A stretch of 64,000 nt of DNA, taken from Pardosa pseudoannulata. Its lineage: Eukaryota > Arthropoda > Arachnida > Araneae > Lycosidae. Where the stretch lies: the NCBI GenBank assembly GCA_032207245.1, contig CM063502.1:73790869-73854868 (forward strand), given 5' to 3'. Below, piece by piece: positions 1 to 13,595 of this stretch. The notes below the pieces were generated by a model. It was not told the origin of the DNA, did not search any database, and was given only the letters and a program-made list of their open reading frames with translations. The stretch's first letter is position 1, and each line of letters begins with the position of its first letter. Both the position numbers and the translations under genes were made by a program.

Positions 1-12
1 AGAAGTCCGTCT

Positions 13-101
<89 letters not shown>
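1..101. repeat. (CA)n(TA)n microsatellite after a repeat tail
   Basis: The first 16 bases match the 3' end of the dispersed repeat described at 101-536. A (CA)n tract to about 50 and a (TA)n tract to about 100 follow. Confidence 0.9.
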
Positions 102-104
<3 letters not shown>

Positions 105-534
105 AAAATTCTCAGGGGTTTTCAAAGCTTAAATCAAGGGCTGAAAATTCCCTAGTCATTTTGCACTCAACTTTTTAACCCTTAACCTAAATTGACCACT
201 AGGCTACAGTTTACGCCCTCAGAGAAGGGTTCTGACCAATTATAACTCAACATGGCCCTATCGGACAATTTAGGAAATTTCCAAACAAAAAAGAGATGCA
301 CGCTGTATATAGATTTTTCTTGTCAGATTTTTCTAGAGATTTTCCCACAGATGTTGACCCAGGTGCTAAGGGTCTTGTGCATATGACTTCATGCTAGCTG
401 ACCCTTCAGTTTGTCCTGTCTCTATGGTGAAGTGGGAACCCGTCCTCCAACGTTATCTTAATAAATGTCGTTAGCTAAAACGGTGTCATTTTATGGCTTT
501 GACTGCAACCACCCATCGAGAAGTCTGTCTTATT

Positions 535-536
<2 letters not shown>
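101..536 (+). repeat. Dispersed repeat unit, copy A, bounded by microsatellites
   Basis: About 435 bp starting AAGGAAAATTCTCAGG and ending GTCTGTCTTATTACA, immediately followed by (CA)n(TA)n. It aligns along its whole length with 4618-5045. The window's first bases are the tail of a further copy, so units follow one another with (CA)n(TA)n as the linker. It could be the 3' part of a non-LTR retrotransposon with a microsatellite tail or a satellite-like unit. I see no coding motif. Confidence 0.75.
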
Positions 537-626
<90 letters not shown>

Positions 627-628
627 AA
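537..628. repeat. (CA)n(TA)n microsatellite
   Basis: Compound dinucleotide tract ending in a few ATGT units. The short frames here reading Thr-His and Ile-Tyr repeats are translated microsatellite, not genes. Confidence 0.95.
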
Positions 629-1162
629 CTTCCAGTTTCCTGGTGTTAGCCACATATGTGGGTTTCTATATAGTATTATCATAAAACAAGGCACAGAAGT
701 TTATTATGTTTATGTATCCTCAATATAACTACCACAGCTCTAGACATGCCACTGTACTGTCTTAAGTGCCGCCGTGGTGGCAATGCCCTACTATTACCAC
801 ATTTCCTGTTTGCTTAGAATAAAACCTTTAGCCTCGAAGAGAAGACAGTGAATGACCTCGCTCCTTTTCCAACTGAATGGAATACTGGTACACGTGTTTG
901 GAACAAGAACAGCTTTCAGAATTAGCGAAATGTTTCCATGTTTAAAGAAAAGAACAGAGAGTGTTAGTTAAACACAAGCTAAAGTCGGCCACGATTACTC
1001 ACAGATTCGAAAGGCTGAAAAGAAAAAGTAACAGACTTTTTTTCTAAATTTTCTCTTTACAAAACAAGAAACACTTTATTTACCATACCTCAAAATAAGA
1101 AAACCTCCCTGCAGTCCCTATAGTTTTATCTATACTCTGTATTGAAAAAGTTTTAATTATAA
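629..1162. other. Unassigned sequence
   Basis: Mixed-composition DNA with no open frame of note, no RNA gene and no repeat that I recognise. Confidence 0.5.
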
Positions 1163-1420
1163 TAAGGTTTCTCAAAGTGTGTTTCACGGACCTCTAGAAT
1201 TCTACAACTACCCTCCTGGCTTCTAACCTGATGACTTTCATGGAATTCCCCAGGAAATTTTTAAACACCGTGGGATTTGTAAGAAAATCCGTAAATTCCT
1301 TCTCTAATTTTTTCCCAAATCTATTACATAGGATAGTAGCTATTACGCCAGATACGTAACAAAAGGGAACTGAAAACCGATGCGACATTGGCTCATTCAA
1401 ACCACAAGCGACAATTATCT
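1163..1420 (+). mobile_element. hAT-like non-autonomous fragment
   Basis: Begins near GGTTTCTCAAAGTGTG followed by a CACGGACC motif, a terminal signature common in hAT (Charlie-type) elements. No convincing opposite terminus or target duplication is visible, so this is a decayed or truncated copy. The short minus-strand frame inside it has no recognisable product. Assignment is from terminus resemblance only. Confidence 0.4.
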
Positions 1421-1604
1421 ACAGACGCTGTTGTAGAATCATTCTCAGCATTAAATTTTCTGCTTTTTCAAAATGGTTTAGACGCTTGAAATCCTCCTGA
1501 TTGCAAATTATGTACTGTTACTCCTTTCTTAAAAGCAAGATATGTAAAAGTAAACAAAATCCATCGCCAGATTAAAGAACTGTCTGAAAAAACCGCTATG
1601 TGCA

Positions 1605-1801
1605 ATGGTTTGGTTAGGTTTGTTTGGAGAGCTACGGTTTATTATTTTAAACACGACGGCTAATGAGACGGGGACCTTTTGCTTAAAGTTCATTCCGAAC
1701 GTCTACGAACATCCATGCAGCAGTGGGATTCGAACCCACAATCGAAAGATTAGAGACGAAAGAATGATGAATGAATGCTTCGCATTCAGTCATCATTTGG
1801 C
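1605..1801 (-). mobile_element. tRNA-derived SINE, diverged copy
   Basis: On the minus strand the copy has a tRNA-like head with B-box core GGTTCGAATCCCACTG, then the family body and a TTGG/CCAA-rich tail at the left end. The region between the A and B boxes is degraded. Same family as the copy at 53065-53240. Confidence 0.8.
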
Positions 1802-1803
1802 GC

Positions 1804-2776
<973 letters not shown>

Positions 2777-2830
<54 letters not shown>
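2777..2830. repeat. (TA)n microsatellite
   Basis: About 54 bp of TA. Confidence 0.95.
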
Positions 2831-2831
<1 letters not shown>

Positions 2832-4484
2832 ATAATTTGTTTTCATTTGGAGTGTAATGATCAATTTTTTAAACACATAGGCTAATTACACTAGGACATA
2901 CTGTTTAAATCCAGTTTCGAAAATTTGTGAGTATAAAAGCCAGTTTTGGTGTTCTAACACACGTACATCTTCTGGAACCCTATTAGCTTGACCATCCCCC
3001 AGCTTCAATAAAATTGGAATTGATCACTTACGCTTTATTTGCATTCATGTTCTAAGAAAAGTGAAATTAACTAATTGAATCGCTTATTACCTGTTTCAAC
3101 TTTGCATAAAATATACAGTGTTGAAAAGAAGTATTTTATACGAAATAGTTACTATGGATAAAACGTCGTTACATCGAAATAAAAACAGAGTAAATGAATT
3201 ACAGTCAATACTGACTGCTATTGGGAAACAAATCTGTGTCGTGCAATCCAAAGCAAAAGCGTGGCATGCTCCGTACATCAATATAGGTTCTCAACAATGA
3301 TCGTCTTTTCGTGACTGATCCAACCCAAAATTTCACTGCATCATTTAGTAAAAAATAACTTGGTCATCCTCCATATTTTGAGATAAAACCAAACGATTAT
3401 CACTTAATCATTATCTTGATCCCTTCTTAATCTTTTTTTTTTGTTCTGTTTTTTAATTTCCTACGGAAAAAGAAAAAATCCTGATAACCGTGATAATAAA
3501 TAACTCATTCTAAATTTGAAAATGCCAACTATGTTGTCAGTAAGCAACTTTTTCTGTTTTAACTGTCTCCCGATCATAAATATGATAGCACGCTTACTGA
3601 TAGGCTTGTTTTCTGTGCCATTCACTAACATGTCTTACCCCCGTGCCCGTGGAATATATTTGAAAAAAAAAAGCGCCAAAAATGTAAAAAAAATTTTTCT
3701 TTAATTTTGTACGTTATTATCATCAAAATATTATAAATAGATTATTAAAACAAAAATTTAAACAAAAAAACTAGTATTTTTAATATTTTCACATATATGG
3801 GGAATGTTAATAGATTGCAGTAATTTTTGCTCAGATTACAGAAAAATAAATCAAATGACATAATTTTCTGGATAAATGTAATAAACTAATACAGCAATAT
3901 CATTATCTACATCAACTGTCATCAATTCTATGTTCCTCAAATTCTTTTGAATTTCACAAATCCTTTACAGTATCCGAGAAATAGTGACAAATGGCGTGAA
4001 ACTGCCGAACTTTTCTCGGGAAAGTATCTCTATTGTCTATAAAATAGCAAATTAAATATTGTGCACTGGACAAACCGATTTCGGGCTTCATGGAATTGAA
4101 ATACCGTTTTTCTCTTGCCCGAACACAGGTCGGGCATTCCAAAATTGGAGAATTTGTCGGGCTTCACAGGCAAGTTGTTAAAATTTTGATAAAACATCTC
4201 TTTAATTTGCATCATTTTTATTCTTCTTACAAAGATACATTTTTTTCATAAGTTTATTAAACTCTGGTCAAGGTTGACTCCGCCTTTCGTCCCTTTAATG
4301 GTTAGACAAACTGAGGACCAAGCAAGCTTAAGAACTAAACACTGGGGGTTTCGCCTAAGGTTGACCACCTAACCGGAACATATGCCTCACACCCTACAGC
4401 CCTTGGTTTGGAAAACGGAGATAGGTTCTGTACGCCCTGGCACCACGAGGGCTGTAGCTCCGAGGAGTTTAGAGTTTAGGAGTA
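2831..4484. other. Unassigned AT-rich sequence
   Basis: No gene, SINE or transposon terminus recognised. At 4116-4136 there is a perfect 7-bp stem (TGCCCGA / TCGGGCA, 7-nt loop), with CGGGCTTC repeated at 4083 and 4160. Confidence 0.4.
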
Positions 4485-4617
<133 letters not shown>

Positions 4618-5045
4618 AAGGAAAATTCTCAGGGTTTTTCAAAACTTAGTCAAGGACTAAAAATTCACTCGTCCTTTTACTTTCCCCTTTTTAACCCCTA
4701 ATCTAAATTGGCTACTGAGGCTATAGTTTAAGCCCTTAGAGAATTGGTCTGACCAATTATAACTCTACATTACCCTAGCGGACAATTTAGGAAATTTTTT
4801 TAACAAAAAGGAGATGCACGCCGTCGGAGGCAGATTTTCCCCAAAGGTTTTGACTGAGATGTTGACCCAGGTGTTAAGGGTCTTTTACACATAACTTCAT
4901 GCTAGCTGACTCCTCAGTTTGTCCTGTCCCTATGATGAAGTGGGAACCCGTCCTCCAACGTTAAATAATAAAGGTCTTTACCTAAAACGGTGTCATTTTT
5001 ATGGGCCATGACCGCAACCACCCATCTTGAACTCCGTCTTATTAC
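4618..5045 (+). repeat. Dispersed repeat unit, copy B
   Basis: Collinear with 101-536, with the same start (AAGGAAAATTCTCAGG) and end (CCGTCTTATTACACAC). It shares long blocks such as TGGGAACCCGTCCTCCAACG. It is again bounded on both sides by CA/TA microsatellite. Confidence 0.75.
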
Positions 5046-5064
5046 ACACACATACATATATGTG

Positions 5065-5099
<35 letters not shown>
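5046..5099. repeat. (CA)n(TA)n microsatellite interrupted by a transposon
   Basis: The TA tract stops at the first base of the inverted-repeat element at 5100 and resumes at 6088. Confidence 0.9.
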
Positions 5100-6599
<1,500 letters not shown>

Positions 6600-6801
6600 A
6601 TTTAAGTGTGTTTCTGAAACATTTTTTTTTCCTTTCGTATAAATGAATAAAATTTACGTAGGGGATCAAATATTCCTCGTGAAGCGAATGTTTCATATAA
6701 TTGGATATTCGCATAAGTGAATATTTTATTGCATAGGTGTTAAGGGAGTTTCGCCGGAGAACTTAACCCGTATAATTGAATATTTCGTATAAGTGAATTT
6801 C
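6600..6801. mobile_element. pogo/Tigger-like terminal fragment (tentative)
   Basis: Carries degenerate ~28-bp repeats, TATAATTGGATATTCGCATA at 6696 and TATAATTGAATATTTCGTAT at 6771, with a third looser copy near 6638. Repeated TAATTGAA / CGTATAAGTGAA motifs are typical of pogo/Tigger termini. No full element or target site is delimited. Confidence 0.35.
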
Positions 6802-6872
6802 AAATATATACACAAACACATACACACGCACACACACATATAAATATATATACACAAACACACACACACAGT
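6802..6872. repeat. CA-rich imperfect microsatellite
   Basis: Interrupted CA and TA units. The counterpart is 63658-63735. Confidence 0.8.
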
Positions 6873-7043
6873 CCATATTTAAATCCACGGCCAACCTTTT
6901 ACTGGGCAACCGCTGGTCGTAAACAAGTACTTCCAAATTTCCTCAATTAAGAAAGGCTTTGTGGTAATTTTTAACTTAATTCAAGTTTTTGAAAATTATA
7001 ATATCTGAATTTTTATACATTCCCTCGTTTCCTATTATTATAT

Positions 7044-7157
7044 TGGCGAATGACTGAAGAATGAGTAAGACGCTGCTCTTTGGTACCAGAGTTCATAGGT
7101 TGGAATCCCACTGCTGACATATGTCCCGGTCTCAATAGTCCTCTTGCAGCAAAAAAT
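7044..7157 (+). mobile_element. tRNA-derived SINE, 5' portion
   Basis: The head includes GACGCTGCTCTTTGGTACC and a B-box region GGTTGGAATCCCACTG. The body is shortened and ends at a CAGCAAAAAATTAA stretch. A further SINE-like scrap (GGGATTTCGAACGGCTCC) lies at about 7288-7310. Counterpart: 63373-63486. Confidence 0.75.
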
Positions 7158-7743
7158 TAATTTTTGTGTTATTAGTTAATTCATTTACATTTTTAAAACA
7201 TGCCTAAATTTTACCAAATGTTTTGAAAGTGGGACCATTGACCAGTCTTCAGTGGTGAATTTTTGTGTTATTAGTTCGATATACTGCTTTAGTGGGATTT
7301 CGAACGGCTCCAGAGTAAAATGGAAACTGAAACCTACATAAACATCCAATTAACTAAAAGCAAGTTTAACAACTCAATATTTTAGATAAAAATAAAGTGG
7401 AAGTCAAACGGTGCCTAGGATAATAAAGTATGTATGCATGTCTAAAATAAATTATTACGAAAAAAAGCTATTCTAATGGACAGTATGCAATATATATACA
7501 AGCTATATTCTAGCTACAATATATATACTAGCCATAGAATACCCTACTCAAGAACCCTCCATCCAAATTTAAATTAGCTCAATGAACACGTAGAACTATC
7601 GAACAAATCTTTTAGACGACCCTAATCCACAGGCAGTTTGAAAAGAATACAAGAAATTAATATTTGAACCCAACAAAAAACCTAGTCTGCGATTTTAACC
7701 TACAAAACATTTCATTCCTGTTTTCCGTCATCGAAGACGTAGA
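7158..7743. other. Unassigned sequence
   Basis: Apart from the SINE scrap near 7300 and a duplicated TTTTTGTGTTATTAGTT motif (7163 and 7259), nothing is recognised. Both arms agree. Confidence 0.4.
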
Positions 7744-7939
7744 TGACTATGAGAAATAAGCAAGTCCCTGATTGGCTAGAATATTATCATCCTGACCAAC
7801 CTCAAGCTGAAAAGGCATGCTCCACTGGCTAATCACTCATCCACACTCAAAAGTACCTCCTACTGAATGTCCTCCCCCCTCCTCCACTCTTACACACACA
7901 CCTTCCAGAAAAAGGGAAAAAACCAGATCCCGTTCAGTC

Positions 7940-8363
7940 ACTGCTGTGGTTAGAGCTTTTGCAATTATCAGTGCCGTCGTGAAATCAACGAGCCTACAGA
8001 CAGAGTCGTCTTTATCTCTGGAATCGGTGTTTATCCCTCAGTTGCAAACTGTGTTTTAACCTTCTCTTGTCTACTGTCTTGTCTCTTATCTACTGTGGTT
8101 AGAGTTTACTATTATCAGTACCTTCGTGAAATCAACGAGCCTACAGAGTCGTCTTTAGCTCTGTAATCGATGTTTTATCCTTCAATTGCAAACTGTGTTT
8201 TAACCTTCTCCTGCAAACTGTGTTTTATTCTTCTTTTGCAAACTGTGTTTTATCTTTCTATTGCCTGTCCCGTCGTGAAATCAACGAGTTTACACAGTTC
8301 TCCTTAGCTCTGTAATTGGTGTTTTATCTTCTCTTGAAGCAACAATCCCGTGACTTTCGTCCG
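7940..8363 (+). other. Candidate non-coding first exon made of tandem ~148-bp units
   Basis: Three imperfect units carry the shared core GTGAAATCAACGAG at about 7979, 8127 and 8275, a spacing near 148 bp. Sub-repeats TTGCAAACTGTGTTTTA occur several times. The block ends at CCG|GTAAGTA, a strong splice-donor match with the exon edge at 8363. Upstream lie an inverted CCAAT box (ATTGGCT at 7771) and a pyrimidine-rich stretch near 7870. An 80-codon frame at 7817-8059 is broken by an in-frame stop in the other arm, so the block is not coding. It could equally be a satellite block with a chance GTAAGT. Confidence 0.4.
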
Positions 8364-8729
8364 GTAAGTAAAAATTCTCTTTTGTCTTCTCTCTCTGTTT
8401 TATGTTTTAACTACTGTTAGTGCCATGTATTTTTGCGGTGTCAATTTAATGCTCGAATCATTTCTTCCCAGTATATGTTGGTAATAATCTTAAATCTAAG
8501 CTTTTATGGACTGAGTAAAACAAATATAAAAATTAAACAATTTTGAGGACTACAGCTGTACGCATTAGTGATCAGATGTCATTTTGAATATGATAGGATG
8601 CTATTTATAAAAAAAAAGAAAACTTTTTGATTTATTCCTTATTACTTGACAATATAGTACTGTAAAGTAGCCTCATTATAGATAAAGTTATGGTCTTTTT
8701 TGTCGATGTACCTAATGAGAAACTTAATT
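8364..8729 (+). other. Sequence downstream of the candidate donor
   Basis: AT-rich; would be intron if the donor at 8363 is used. No acceptor or coding exon is recognisable. Confidence 0.3.
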
Positions 8730-8761
8730 TTTTTTTTTTTTTTTTTGGGGGGGGGGGGGGT
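8730..8761. repeat. T-run followed by G-run
   Basis: Adjacent homopolymers of T and G. The right-arm counterpart near 61788-61803 is shorter, so the length differs between arms. Confidence 0.9.
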
Positions 8762-8912
8762 AAAAAATAAAATGTCCATCCAAATAGAAGGATTATATAT
8801 AAAAGGGAGATATTTCAAAATTTGGTGAATTGTTTGTAGGAATGTTATCTATCTCCTGGTATGGGAAAACTCGTTCCCAGAAAAAGTAAAATTTATACAA
8901 AATGATTTTTAG

Positions 8913-9010
8913 CTGTCCCTAATAAGGGACAGTAATCAGTAATTGGTTCAGTGCCTAAAGGAGTCGGGGCCGACCCTAGCGATTTTGCCGCAGTAGATAA
9001 ACATTAAACC
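8913..9010. other. Perfect hairpin plus GC-rich block conserved in both arms
   Basis: CTGTCCCT (8913-8920) and AGGGACAG (8925-8932) form a perfect 8-bp stem with an AATA loop. A short GC-rich segment containing GGAGTCGGGGCCGACC follows in otherwise very AT-rich DNA. Counterpart near 61540-61630. Function unknown; possibly the edge of an unrecognised repeat. Confidence 0.5.
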
Positions 9011-9104
9011 TTCCGACACCAACTTTAAAAAATTTAATTAATACAACAAAATTTAAAAAGGGATAATAAAATGACATATCGTTGATTTCAGACAGTAGCA
9101 GAAA

Positions 9105-10045
9105 TACAGATTTATGTAAAATTATTTTAGGAGAAAAAAAATTACATTTTTAACTGATTAAAGACATCAAACTTACTAAAACTAGTACCTATCGATTGAG
9201 AATTAAAAAAAAAATTAATTTAAATTTTAAATATTTCAAAATATTCCTATTCAAGAAAATTGAAAAAAAAAATTAAACAATCTGTTTATGTTTCTTATTT
9301 GATTGTGTGAAATATAATTTGAGATAATAATGGGTTTACTTAAAAAGTGGATTTTTAATTCAGATTTAGATAATGGTTTAATAGAGAAAATTGTTAAATA
9401 AAAATAAATTTAGTCTAAATTTTAAACATTTTCCTTAATATCAATAGTAATAGTTTTCTGCTATTTTAAACTGTTTGTTCAAACATTATTTGGTATTTAA
9501 TTTATTTGCTGAAAATTTAAGGCTACACAGGATTATAAATTTTGTTCCATTCTTTTTGTAGAATTTGTAATAATACTCAATACAATAATAAAAATAGAGA
9601 TTTACAGAAAATTATTTTATTAAAAAAAATTACTTTTTTAACTGATTAAAGACACCAAACTTACTAAAACTTGTACCTATTGATTGCAAATTTTAATAAA
9701 AAAAATTCATTTAAATTTTAAATATTTCAAAATATCCCTATAGAAAATTAAACAATCTGTATGTTTCTTATTTGATTGTGTGAAATGTAATTTGGGATAG
9801 CAATGGGTTTACTTAAAAATTGGATTTTTAATTCAGATTTAGATAATGGTCTAATAGAGAAAATTGTTAAATGAAAATAAATTTAGTCTAAATTTTAAAC
9901 ATTTTCCTTAATATTAACAGTAATAGTTTTCTGCTAATTAAAACTGTTTGTTCAAACATTATTTGATATTGAATTTGTTTGTTGAAAACTTAAGGGTCCA
10001 TTTTTTTTTTGTAGAATGTGTAATAATACTCAATACAATAAATAA
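9105..10045 (+). repeat. Tandem duplication, two ~0.45-0.49-kb AT-rich units
   Basis: Unit 1 (about 9105-9595) and unit 2 (about 9596-10045) align end to end. Shared blocks are AACTGATTAAAGACA, CAGATTTAGATAATGG and AATAATACTCAATACAATA. The units differ by substitutions and small indels, so the duplication is old, and it is present in both arms. Confidence 0.85.
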
Positions 10046-10181
10046 AAAAGTAAGTTAATTTTAATTGCCTGTACAATAGGCTGACATGATCTCATTGCTA
10101 AGTAGTGAAGCTTTAAAGAAAAAAAAGCACTCATAGTTTATGGCTTTTCTAAAAATTATAAATTTATTACAGAAGATGATT

Positions 10182-10320
10182 AGTTTGGAGTGCTACAATT
10201 TATTTTTTGCTAAATGAGAACTAATGAGACCAGGATGTACTGTTAAAATTGATTCTGAATGGCTAGGAAAATTCATGCCAGTAGTTGGATTCAAAATCCC
10301 AAACTCAGAGCAGCACTTCC
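10182..10320 (-). mobile_element. tRNA-derived SINE, diverged
   Basis: On the minus strand: head with GTGCTGCTCTGAGTTTGGG, a degraded B box and a body with ATGAGACC. The tail end AGTTTGGAGTGCTAC is at the left. Counterpart: 60222-60362. Confidence 0.75.
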
Positions 10321-10409
10321 CCCCTAAAAAAGTTTAATAAAACTTCCTTAGCTGAATGTATACAATAAATCTTAATTTTATATATACCTTATTTCTACAG
10401 ATCACATAT

Positions 10410-10418
10410 CACACACAC

Positions 10419-10501
<83 letters not shown>
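10410..10501. repeat. (AC)n(AT)n(GT)n palindromic microsatellite
   Basis: AC, AT and GT tracts in an order that makes the whole block self-complementary. Counterpart: 60056-60135. Confidence 0.95.
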
Positions 10502-10796
10502 CTTATGTAAATTAAACTGAAACAGAAATTTAAATACATTAATAAATAAGTTTTTATTATGATTTATATTTTAATTAATAATTGTTTTTAAATTCAATTA
10601 ATATATATTTTAATATAAATTATATAACATTCATATAATTACTTAAAAGAATAAAGGAACATAGATATGTCTTATTAAAATTAAATAGAAAATGAAATAA
10701 ATTAATCAATAATTGTAAATATATAATTTTTTGTGTTTTAATTTATAACTTACAAAGTTATAAAGGTAATATAATTATTAAAAATTAAAAATGAAT

Positions 10797-10932
10797 GAAC
10801 AATATCTGAATGGATAGAATGTTGATCTTCAGTGCTGGTGTTCATAGATTCGAGTCCTACTGCTGGCAGGGGTGTTCTCAGCCATTCAGACTGGAACATA
10901 GCACTCTGAACCAACCTCCCATCCATTTCCAA
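10797..10932 (+). mobile_element. tRNA-derived SINE, diverged
   Basis: Head TATCTGAATGGATAGAATG, B box GATTCGAGTCCTACTG, body GCCATTCAGACTGGAAC, tail with CACTCTGAACCAACC. Counterpart: 59622-59756. Confidence 0.8.
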
Positions 10933-11254
10933 GCTGTTCTTCGCAAAGGCTATAGTTTCACTTGCACACAGTTGTATGAAAAGATTCTTTTAAATAAAAT
11001 CATCTGATAATGTAGGACAGGCACCACTATACAGGCACTGACAGCATAGTTAAGACATCAGTTAGTTTTCCTCTCTTATTTTGAGCAGAAATTTGCATAA
11101 CTAAATGTGATGTATTTGTATTGTTGAGGCAACACAATAATCAGTTATCCCTATTTTATAAAGTTTTTAAAATATATGAGCATCCTTAGCTGCATATATG
11201 TAGTATATGTTAATTCTATATATAATACCTTTATTCTACATATAAAATCTTACA

Positions 11255-11520
<266 letters not shown>

Positions 11521-11663
11521 TATGTCTTATATAAATTAAAATTGCATAAATTTAAATAAATTAATCAATAATTTCAATTTACAATTATGCATAAATTTAA
11601 ATAATATATGTTTTAATATAAATTATATAAAGTACAGATAATTACTTTAAATTATAAATGAAC

Positions 11664-11800
11664 GAACAATGTCCAAATGAATACAGTACGGATTTTCAGT
11701 ACTGGTGTTCATAGAGTCAAATTCTACTGCTGGCATGGATATTCATTTCTGTTCAGAATAGACCATACCACTCTGAGCCAACCTACCATCCCTAAACCAC
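11664..11800 (+). mobile_element. tRNA-derived SINE, diverged
   Basis: Head GTCCAAATGAATACAGTACG, B-box region GAGTCAAATTCTACTG, then CATGGATATTCATTTCTG and a tail with CCACTCTGAGCCAACC. Counterpart: 58821-58958. Confidence 0.75.
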
Positions 11801-11879
11801 CACTGGTTTCGAAGCTTGTTACACAATTGTATAAAAGTTTTGAGAATCTTGTCAATGAAATCACCTGATAATGTGAGAC

Positions 11880-12329
11880 AGGTACGCAGCATAAGTACTA
11901 ACAAGTATGAGATTTTAGTTTGCCTCTTGTTTGTATTGGAATGATGTCGTAGTTTGTCTTGAGGAAAAAACTATAACTAAAAAAATAACATTGGAGCAAC
12001 ACAGTAATCCATAAAAAGAGAATAAAATATAAACAAGCATAAGCAAAAATGACAAAAAAATAAATTCTATGCATGACATATCTTGCACAGATATATGAGA
12101 ATATAAGAAAATGAAAATTTAAAATTAAATTAAGTAAAGTAATAATAAATAGTTAAAATAAAAAAAAAAGAAAAATTAAAAATAATAAAAAAAAAGATAA
12201 AGAAGGTCTAGAAAATATAAATCTTGTTATTGTTATTGATTTTTGGATGTAAATAGATAAGAATTTTTCATAAGCGATAATCTTGTTTATTATTAATGAG
12301 TAAGATGAGTAGAGGAAAATAGTAGAATT
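11880..12329. other. Unassigned very AT-rich sequence
   Basis: No gene or element recognised. Confidence 0.4.
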
Positions 12330-12581
12330 CTAAATTATTAAAAGTTTTTTTAATTAAAAATTCAATTGTTAAAAAATTTTTTATAATTTTTTATTTATAA
12401 AAAATTTCTAGAAAAAATTTTTATATAATATATATTATTTACAAATACTTATTTAATATAATATTAAATATATAAATTTTAAATTTTAAATTTTAATTAT
12501 AAGTATTAAAACTTAATTTAAAATTTAGATTTACAAATATTTTTTTTTATGAAAATTCAAATAAATAAAAAATTATATGAA
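12330..12581 (+). repeat. AT-rich repeat unit, left-arm-specific copy
   Basis: Aligns with 12760-13010, sharing TTTCTAGAAA, ATTAAAACTTAATTTAAA and TTTTTATGAAAATTCAA. In the right arm only one such unit is found (about 57780-58070), and the DNA on the far side of the SINE is much shorter there. The extra unit is therefore a left-haplotype feature. Confidence 0.6.
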
Positions 12582-12660
12582 AGAACGATGTCAATATAGA
12601 GTATGGTCTTCAATTGTGTTCATAGATTCGAATCCTATTGTCATGGATGTTTCTAGCCCC
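12582..12660 (+). mobile_element. tRNA-derived SINE, 5' fragment
   Basis: Head and B box only (CATAGATTCGAATCCTATTG, then CATGGATGTTTCTAGCC). Counterpart: 58212-58300. Confidence 0.7.
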
Positions 12661-12759
12661 AAAATGCTCAAATATTTTCCACAGCGCATCAGTCGTAGGG
12701 TAAGAGGAAAATAGAGTCCAAATGAAACGTAGTAGAAATAAGGAAAATCTAACAAATTT

Positions 12760-13120
12760 TTTTTAATTTTAAAATTCAATGTGTTAAAAAATTTTTTTAA
12801 TGAATTTTTTTATTAAAAATGTTTCTAGAAACTAAATTTGTTATAGATTCTTACACAAAATTTACCAATACCACAAATATTTTAATATAAATCTGAATTC
12901 GTTTTAAATTTTGAATTTATTAAAGTTATTAAAACTTAATTTAAATTTAGAAATTCGCTAATTTTTTTTTTTATGAAAATTCAACATCCAAATAAAAAAT
13001 ATTCAGCTATGTTAATTTATCAGCAAAATAATATAAAATGCTCAAAAATATCTTTAAGTATTAATATGGTAAAAATAGAACAAAAAGTTAAAAATTAATA
13101 CACATTATAATTTTTCACAT
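12760..13120 (+). repeat. AT-rich dispersed repeat
   Basis: Homologous to 12330-12581 and, more distantly, to 51640-51980 inside the 5.4-kb right-arm insertion (shared AAATTTTGAATTTATTA and ATTAAAAC, then CAGCAAAATAATA-type blocks). This is a low-complexity family with at least three locations. Confidence 0.55.
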
Positions 13121-13426
13121 TAATAAATTAATACACATTTATACGTATTAAAAATTATACATCAATTTAAGAATTAACAAATTATTTTATTAGAGTTCAT
13201 ATATTTATATCATTAGTTATAATTATTAGAGTTCATTCTGAATATATGTGGCCAGAAATTCCAATTTTTTTCAAGTATTAAAAAGTTTTCTTTTTTAAAT
13301 AATATGCAGTAGTTAATTTCATTAGTAAAATACTAAATATTTAGATTATATATTACATTCACATAGCATACCCATGCATTGCTACTACACATTTTTTTCT
13401 AAGACCTCTAAATATCGGAGACATCT

Positions 13427-13595
13427 AGCCAAACGATGATCAAATGGGTAGGTCACTCTTCAGTAGAGTTCGCGGGTTAATACTTAGCATGGATGTCCGT
13501 AATCAATGAGCTTTCAGCTGTAGTTCCCGATGTCATTTGCCTTCGCGTTACAAAATAGTTGACTGTAGCATTCCAAACCAAACCAAATCCAAAAG
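13427..13595 (+). mobile_element. tRNA-derived SINE, near full length
   Basis: Head CCAAACGATGATCAAATGGG; B box partly lost (GCGGGTTAATACTTAGC). Body AGCTGTAGTTCCCGATGTCA and tail CATTCCAAACCAAACC. The right copy (57179-57358) keeps the B box, with ATTCGAACCCGCGAA on its plus strand. Its AGCAGCAGTATTCGAACC region is absent here, so the B-box region differs between the two alleles. Confidence 0.85.

Noticed and set aside
7817..8059. 80-codon frame over the candidate first exon
   Set aside because: The other arm has an in-frame stop, and the amino-acid sequence is low in complexity.
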